Shown here: one piece after another, positions 12,926-16,206 of the stretch
Layout of the letters: each line of letters opens with the position of its first letter
Numbering within the stretch: the first letter of the stretch is position 1
Assembly: GCA_947174295.1 (NCBI GenBank)
Contig: CAMWIG010000024.1
Coordinates: 1 to 16,206, forward strand
DNA from: an uncultured Alistipes sp.
Lineage (GTDB): Bacteria; Bacteroidota; Bacteroidia; Bacteroidales; Rikenellaceae
Direction: 5' to 3'
DNA length: 16,206 nt
Program-made: the position numbers and the translations under genes
The notes under the pieces: model-generated
What the model saw: the letters and a program-made list of their open reading frames with translations, nothing else
Databases searched by the model: none
What the model was told of the DNA's origin: nothing

Positions 12926-15229
12926 ATGTTGCGTAAATACCTGCTAATTCTGTGTTTCGCCGCGTTCGCCGCAGCTCCGGCGGCAGCGCAGAGCGTCGGT
13001 CTGACTCTGAGCGGCGGAGGTGCCAAGGGCCTCTACCATATCGGTGTCATTCAGGCACTTGAAGAGAACGACATACCGATAGACTATGTCTCGGGCACAT
13101 CCATGGGCTCCATAGTCGCGGGTCTCTATGCGGCGGGCTACTCGCCCGAGGAGATGCGCGCCATAGCCGAGTCGGGCGAGGTGGTGCGCTGGGTGACGGG
13201 AAAGATAGGCCCCGAGTTCGAGTCGTTCTATCGTCAGATGCGTCTGAATGCCGCGTGGGTGACGCTTCATCTGAATGTCCGCGACCGACGGCCGGAGTTC
13301 CGTCTGCCGTCGGCGCTCATCTCCTCGTCGCAGGTCGACTGGGCGCTTGCCGGGCTCTTCTCCTCGGCCGACGTGGCGTCGGGCGGCGACTTCGACTCGC
13401 TCATGGTGCCGTTCCGCTGCGTGGCGGCCGATATGGCGGCCCGGCAGCCGGTGGTGATGACACGCGGCCGGTTGGGCGAGGCGATACGTGCGTCGATGTC
13501 GATTCCGCTGGCGTTCAAACCCGTGAAGAAGGACGACATGCTGCTCTACGACGGAGGCATATACGACAACTTTCCGTGGAAGCCGCTCGATGCGGCATTT
13601 CGGCCCGACTTCATCCTGGGCAGCATCTGCACCTCGGGCAACACTCCGCCCGATGCCGAGAGCAGCGTCATGGACCAGGCGTTCATGCTGGTGATGAACG
13701 ATACGGACTACACGCTGCCGGCCGGCCGCAGCGTCACGGTGCGCCGTGCCGTGCCGGTCGGCATGCTCGACTTCGAGCGTGCGGGCGAAATCATCGAGTG
13801 GGGGTATGCCGACGCCATGGAGGCCATGGACAGCATCAAGTCGCGAATCACGGCGCGCCGCAGCCGCGAGCAGGTCGCCGAACGCCGTCGTGCGTTTCGC
13901 CAACGTGCGCCGCAGTTCGTCATCGACCGCTACGAGGTGACGGGGCTCAGCGATGCGCAGACCGCCTACGTCCACGACTTCATCGACTCGCACCGCCACC
14001 GCCTTCCGGCCGACGAGCCCGAAGGCGGGATGACCTTCGATACGTTCCGCGACAACTACCTCTGCCTGCTGGCCGACGGCGCGTTCGACGGCGATTATCC
14101 GACGGTCGCTTACAGCGACGCGACGGGCCGCTACGGACTCTCGATACCCATGCGTGCGAAGCCCGAACTGGCGCTCATGTTCGGCGGTAACATCTCCTCC
14201 ACGGCATTCAACCAGGCATTCATAGGCTTCAATCACGAGTCGATAGGCCGCGTCGCGCAGCGCGGCTATGCGGAGCTCTACATCGGTCCCGTCTACTCGT
14301 CGGGAGCGTTGGGCGGCCGCACGACGTTCTTCCTGCGCCGGCCGATGTTCATCGACTACTCCTACAACTTCTCGGTGCTCAACTCCATGAAGGGCAACTT
14401 CGGCAACGTTACGGACGTGACCAATACTCGCAAGATGCGTCAGGTCGAGAACTTCCTCTCGCTTGGCTTCGGCATGCCGCTGACGCACAAGAGCATGCTC
14501 TCGCTGACGGTCAACGGCGGCGTGAATGCCTACCGCTACTACGAGGGGCACGATGAGGTCGACCAGAAGACCTCGCGCACGCGTTTCCTCTACGTCGCAC
14601 CCACGTTGAAGTACGAGCGCAATACGTTCGACCGCCGTCTCTACCCGCGCCGCGGTTCGCGCATCGCCTTTTCGGCCGGATACGTCTACGGCAGCGACCG
14701 CTACCGCCGCAGCCCGATATATTCGGGCGGCTTCGGCATGCCGGCGCTGCGTGCCGTGCGCGATTGGGCGGTGGCGCACTTCGAGTGGGAGTCGTACTTC
14801 GATATCCCGGCCTGCAAGTGGTTCTCGTTCGGCTTCGATGTCGAGGGCGCGGTGTCGAACCATCCCGGTTTTTTCAGCGCCGAAGCCACGGCCGTGACAT
14901 CCGTCCACTACGCCCCGACGACGCACTCCAAGATGGTCTACATGCCCGATTTCTATGCCGACAAGTTCATCGCGGCGGGCATCATGCCTACGTTCGACAT
15001 TACGCACGACCTGATGGTTCGTGCGAGCGCCTACGCCATGTTCCGCGAGCGTCCGACACCCGGCGCCGAGCGCCTGAACTGCATCGCCGACCTCTCGGTA
15101 ATCTACAACACGCGCCTGGGGCCCGTGAGTCTCTCGCTCACGAAGTACGATTTCAAATCCGCGGGCAACATGTATCTGACAATCAACTTCGGCTACGCTC
15201 TGTTCGCTCCGCACGGACTCGGCGACTGA
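12926..15229 (+). CDS. Patatin-like phospholipase fused to an outer-membrane beta-barrel
   Basis: The product has 767 residues. A signal peptide (about 1-22, ending AAAPAAAQ) is followed by a patatin domain: oxyanion loop GGGAKG (30-35), nucleophile elbow GTSMG with S59 (57-61) and catalytic DGG with D209, so the Ser-Asp dyad is intact. Residues about 330-400 (QFVIDRYEVTGL...) resemble a POTRA-like linker domain. From about 405 to the end, alternating hydrophobic/aromatic strands (for example MLSLTVNGGVNAYRYYEG and MYLTINFGYALF) suggest a 16-strand-type barrel of the BamA/TpsB class. This is the layout of PlpD, the type Vd autotransporter phospholipase A1. Whether the lipase faces outside or the periplasm, and its substrate, cannot be told from sequence. 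The upstream frame is open to 11753, but only antisense to pheS; the ATG at 12926 begins the signal peptide and sits after the promoter. Confidence 0.92.
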   Translation: MLRKYLLILCFAAFAAAPAAAQSVGLTLSGGGAKGLYHIGVIQALEENDIPIDYVSGTSMGSIVAGLYAAGYSPEEMRAIAESGEVVRWVTGKIGPEFESFYRQMRLNAAWVTLHLNVRDRRPEFRLPSALISSSQVDWALAGLFSSADVASGGDFDSLMVPFRCVAADMAARQPVVMTRGRLGEAIRASMSIPLAFKPVKKDDMLLYDGGIYDNFPWKPLDAAFRPDFILGSICTSGNTPPDAESSVMDQAFMLVMNDTDYTLPAGRSVTVRRAVPVGMLDFERAGEIIEWGYADAMEAMDSIKSRITARRSREQVAERRRAFRQRAPQFVIDRYEVTGLSDAQTAYVHDFIDSHRHRLPADEPEGGMTFDTFRDNYLCLLADGAFDGDYPTVAYSDATGRYGLSIPMRAKPELALMFGGNISSTAFNQAFIGFNHESIGRVAQRGYAELYIGPVYSSGALGGRTTFFLRRPMFIDYSYNFSVLNSMKGNFGNVTDVTNTRKMRQVENFLSLGFGMPLTHKSMLSLTVNGGVNAYRYYEGHDEVDQKTSRTRFLYVAPTLKYERNTFDRRLYPRRGSRIAFSAGYVYGSDRYRRSPIYSGGFGMPALRAVRDWAVAHFEWESYFDIPACKWFSFGFDVEGAVSNHPGFFSAEATAVTSVHYAPTTHSKMVYMPDFYADKFIAAGIMPTFDITHDLMVRASAYAMFRERPTPGAERLNCIADLSVIYNTRLGPVSLSLTKYDFKSAGNMYLTINFGYALFAPHGLGD

Positions 15230-15250
15230 CGCGCCGGATTGCCGAAAGAC

Positions 15251-15286
15251 GACCGCCGCACCCCTCTATTAAGGGGTGCGGCGGTC
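15251..15286. terminator. Strong bidirectional hairpin between patatin and AraC genes
   Basis: A perfect 15-bp stem is formed by 15251-15265 (GACCGCCGCACCCCT) and 15272-15286, with a 6-nt loop. It lies between two converging genes (patatin stop 15229, regulator stop 15312). Neither flank has a good T-run; the - strand has GTCTTTC. It probably ends both transcripts. Confidence 0.75.
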
Positions 15287-15311
15287 TGTCGTAAGGAGGT
15301 GCGGCGATGCG

Positions 15312-16206
15312 CTACTTGCCGGCCTTGTAGGCGCTGGGCGACATCGAGGTGTGGTGCTTGAAGTATTTGCCGAAGAACGACTGGTTGGCGAAGTTCAGGG
15401 CGTATGCCACCTCCTGGATGCTCATCGTGGAGTATTTGAGCAGGTTCTTGGCTTCGAGAATCACGAACTCGTCGATCCATGCCGCTGCCGAGCGTCCGCT
15501 GACGTTGCGTATCACGGTGGTCAGGTATTTGGGCGTGATGTTCAGCTGCGAAGCGTAGAAGCTCACCGAACGCTCCGACTTGTAGTTCTCGTGCAGACAC
15601 CGTATGAAGCGTCCGAAATACTCCTCGTTGCGGTTTTTGACCGATGCCGCCGCCTGTTCGCGGATGTCGATATATTTGTGGATTACTTCGAGAATCATGT
15701 AGGATATCGACTCTATGCAGCGACGCACGATTTCATCGCCGAAGCGCATGTTGCGGAAATGGGTCACGGCGCTGCGTATGGATGAGAATGCCGTTTCGAG
15801 GATGTTCATGTCCGTGTCCGAGAGTTCGATGCTCGATATGCGGTTCATGCCGGCGAGTATCGGAACCACCTGCCGCAGGTCGATGTTGAGCTTGTGGATG
15901 AAGTCGGGTTCGAAGGCCAGAATTTCCAGCTCGGTATCGTTGTGCGAGTCGTTGTTTTCGAGCGACAGAATGTTCTCCGGTGTGTGCAGCAGCATGATGT
16001 TGCGGCTAATCTCGCAGTGTTCGGAGTTCGAGAATGCGTGTCCGTGCCCCGTGCGGCAGAGACATACTACGTAGGCGTCGATGCGTATCGGATGGCCGAG
16101 CATGCCGACGCGGGCGTCTCGGCCGGTGTGTGCGACGACGCATCCGTTGTAGAAAACCGCGTCGGCCGATATGCCGTATTTGTCGATGAGCTCCCTGAGG
16201 GTGAAG
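15312..16206 (-). CDS. AraC-family transcriptional regulator (N-terminus outside window)
   Basis: 298 residues are visible. The frame stays open to the right edge, so the ATG at 16103 is internal: residues before it read FTLRELIDKYGISADAVFYN and continue a sensor domain. The visible N-terminal part looks like a beta-rich AraC ligand or cupin-like domain (VVCLCRTGHG, ISRNIMLLHTPENIL), followed by a helical linker. The last roughly 100 residues hold the paired helix-turn-helix domain: SVSFYASQLNITPKYLTTVI for the first HTH, and MSIQEVAYALNFANQSFFGKYFK followed by TSMSPSAYKAGK for the second and the family signature. This style is common in Bacteroidales one-component regulators of metabolism or efflux. 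The target is unknown; the only neighbour in view is the convergent patatin gene. Confidence 0.93.
   Translation of the reverse strand, partial: FTLRELIDKYGISADAVFYNGCVVAHTGRDARVGMLGHPIRIDAYVVCLCRTGHGHAFSNSEHCEISRNIMLLHTPENILSLENNDSHNDTELEILAFEPDFIHKLNIDLRQVVPILAGMNRISSIELSDTDMNILETAFSSIRSAVTHFRNMRFGDEIVRRCIESISYMILEVIHKYIDIREQAAASVKNRNEEYFGRFIRCLHENYKSERSVSFYASQLNITPKYLTTVIRNVSGRSAAAWIDEFVILEAKNLLKYSTMSIQEVAYALNFANQSFFGKYFKHHTSMSPSAYKAGK

Noticed and set aside
16101..16103. ATG at 16103 as the start of the AraC regulator
   Set aside because: The frame is open to the window edge, with plausible sensor-domain sequence before this codon, so the true start is outside.

Overview
The window looks like a chromosomal segment from a GC-rich member of the Bacteroidales, most likely Alistipes or another Rikenellaceae. 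The reasons are the protein types (a Bacteroidetes-style PheS with a four-cysteine insert, MetG with a fused C-terminal tRNA-binding domain, a Bacteroidales AraC-type regulator), the TAnnTTTG promoter boxes, the A-rich rather than Shine-Dalgarno leaders, and GC-rich coding DNA broken by AT-rich intergenic gaps. Taxonomy is inference from family resemblance; no search was run.

Left block (1-4477, + strand): the 3' end of hemD (uroporphyrinogen-III synthase), then rnpA (RNase P protein with an unusual Ala/Ser-rich insert) and yidD, tightly packed. After a 230-bp gap with a promoter come metG (methionyl-tRNA synthetase) and ilvE (branched-chain aminotransferase), 29 bp apart.

Centre (4478-5334): an 857-bp gap between the converging genes ilvE and mnmG. 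I find no credible gene in it. It is strikingly T-rich on the + strand and carries three copies of the palindrome TGTTCCACGTGGAACA or near matches, with a fourth inside ilvE. These match the known ParB-binding site parS, so positions 3985-4810 look like the chromosome's centromere. One site is the stem of the probable ilvE terminator. A separate GC-rich hairpin at the other end terminates mnmG.

Middle block (12865 down to 5335, - strand): pheS, then a TPR protein, an EnvC-like LytM protein, ybeY, a lipoprotein of unknown function and mnmG. From the TPR gene to mnmG the spacing is tight (a 4-nt overlap, then gaps of 83, 3 and 12 nt), which suggests one transcript joining envelope, rRNA-processing and tRNA-modification functions.

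Right block: a patatin-like phospholipase fused to an outer-membrane barrel runs divergently from pheS. The two promoters are interleaved within about 45 bp. A strong hairpin separates it from an AraC-family regulator on the - strand that continues past the window edge.

Most of the window is core housekeeping. The parts that repay attention are the parS cluster with its parS/terminator overlap, the RnpA insert, the interleaved pheS/patatin promoters and the patatin-barrel fusion.
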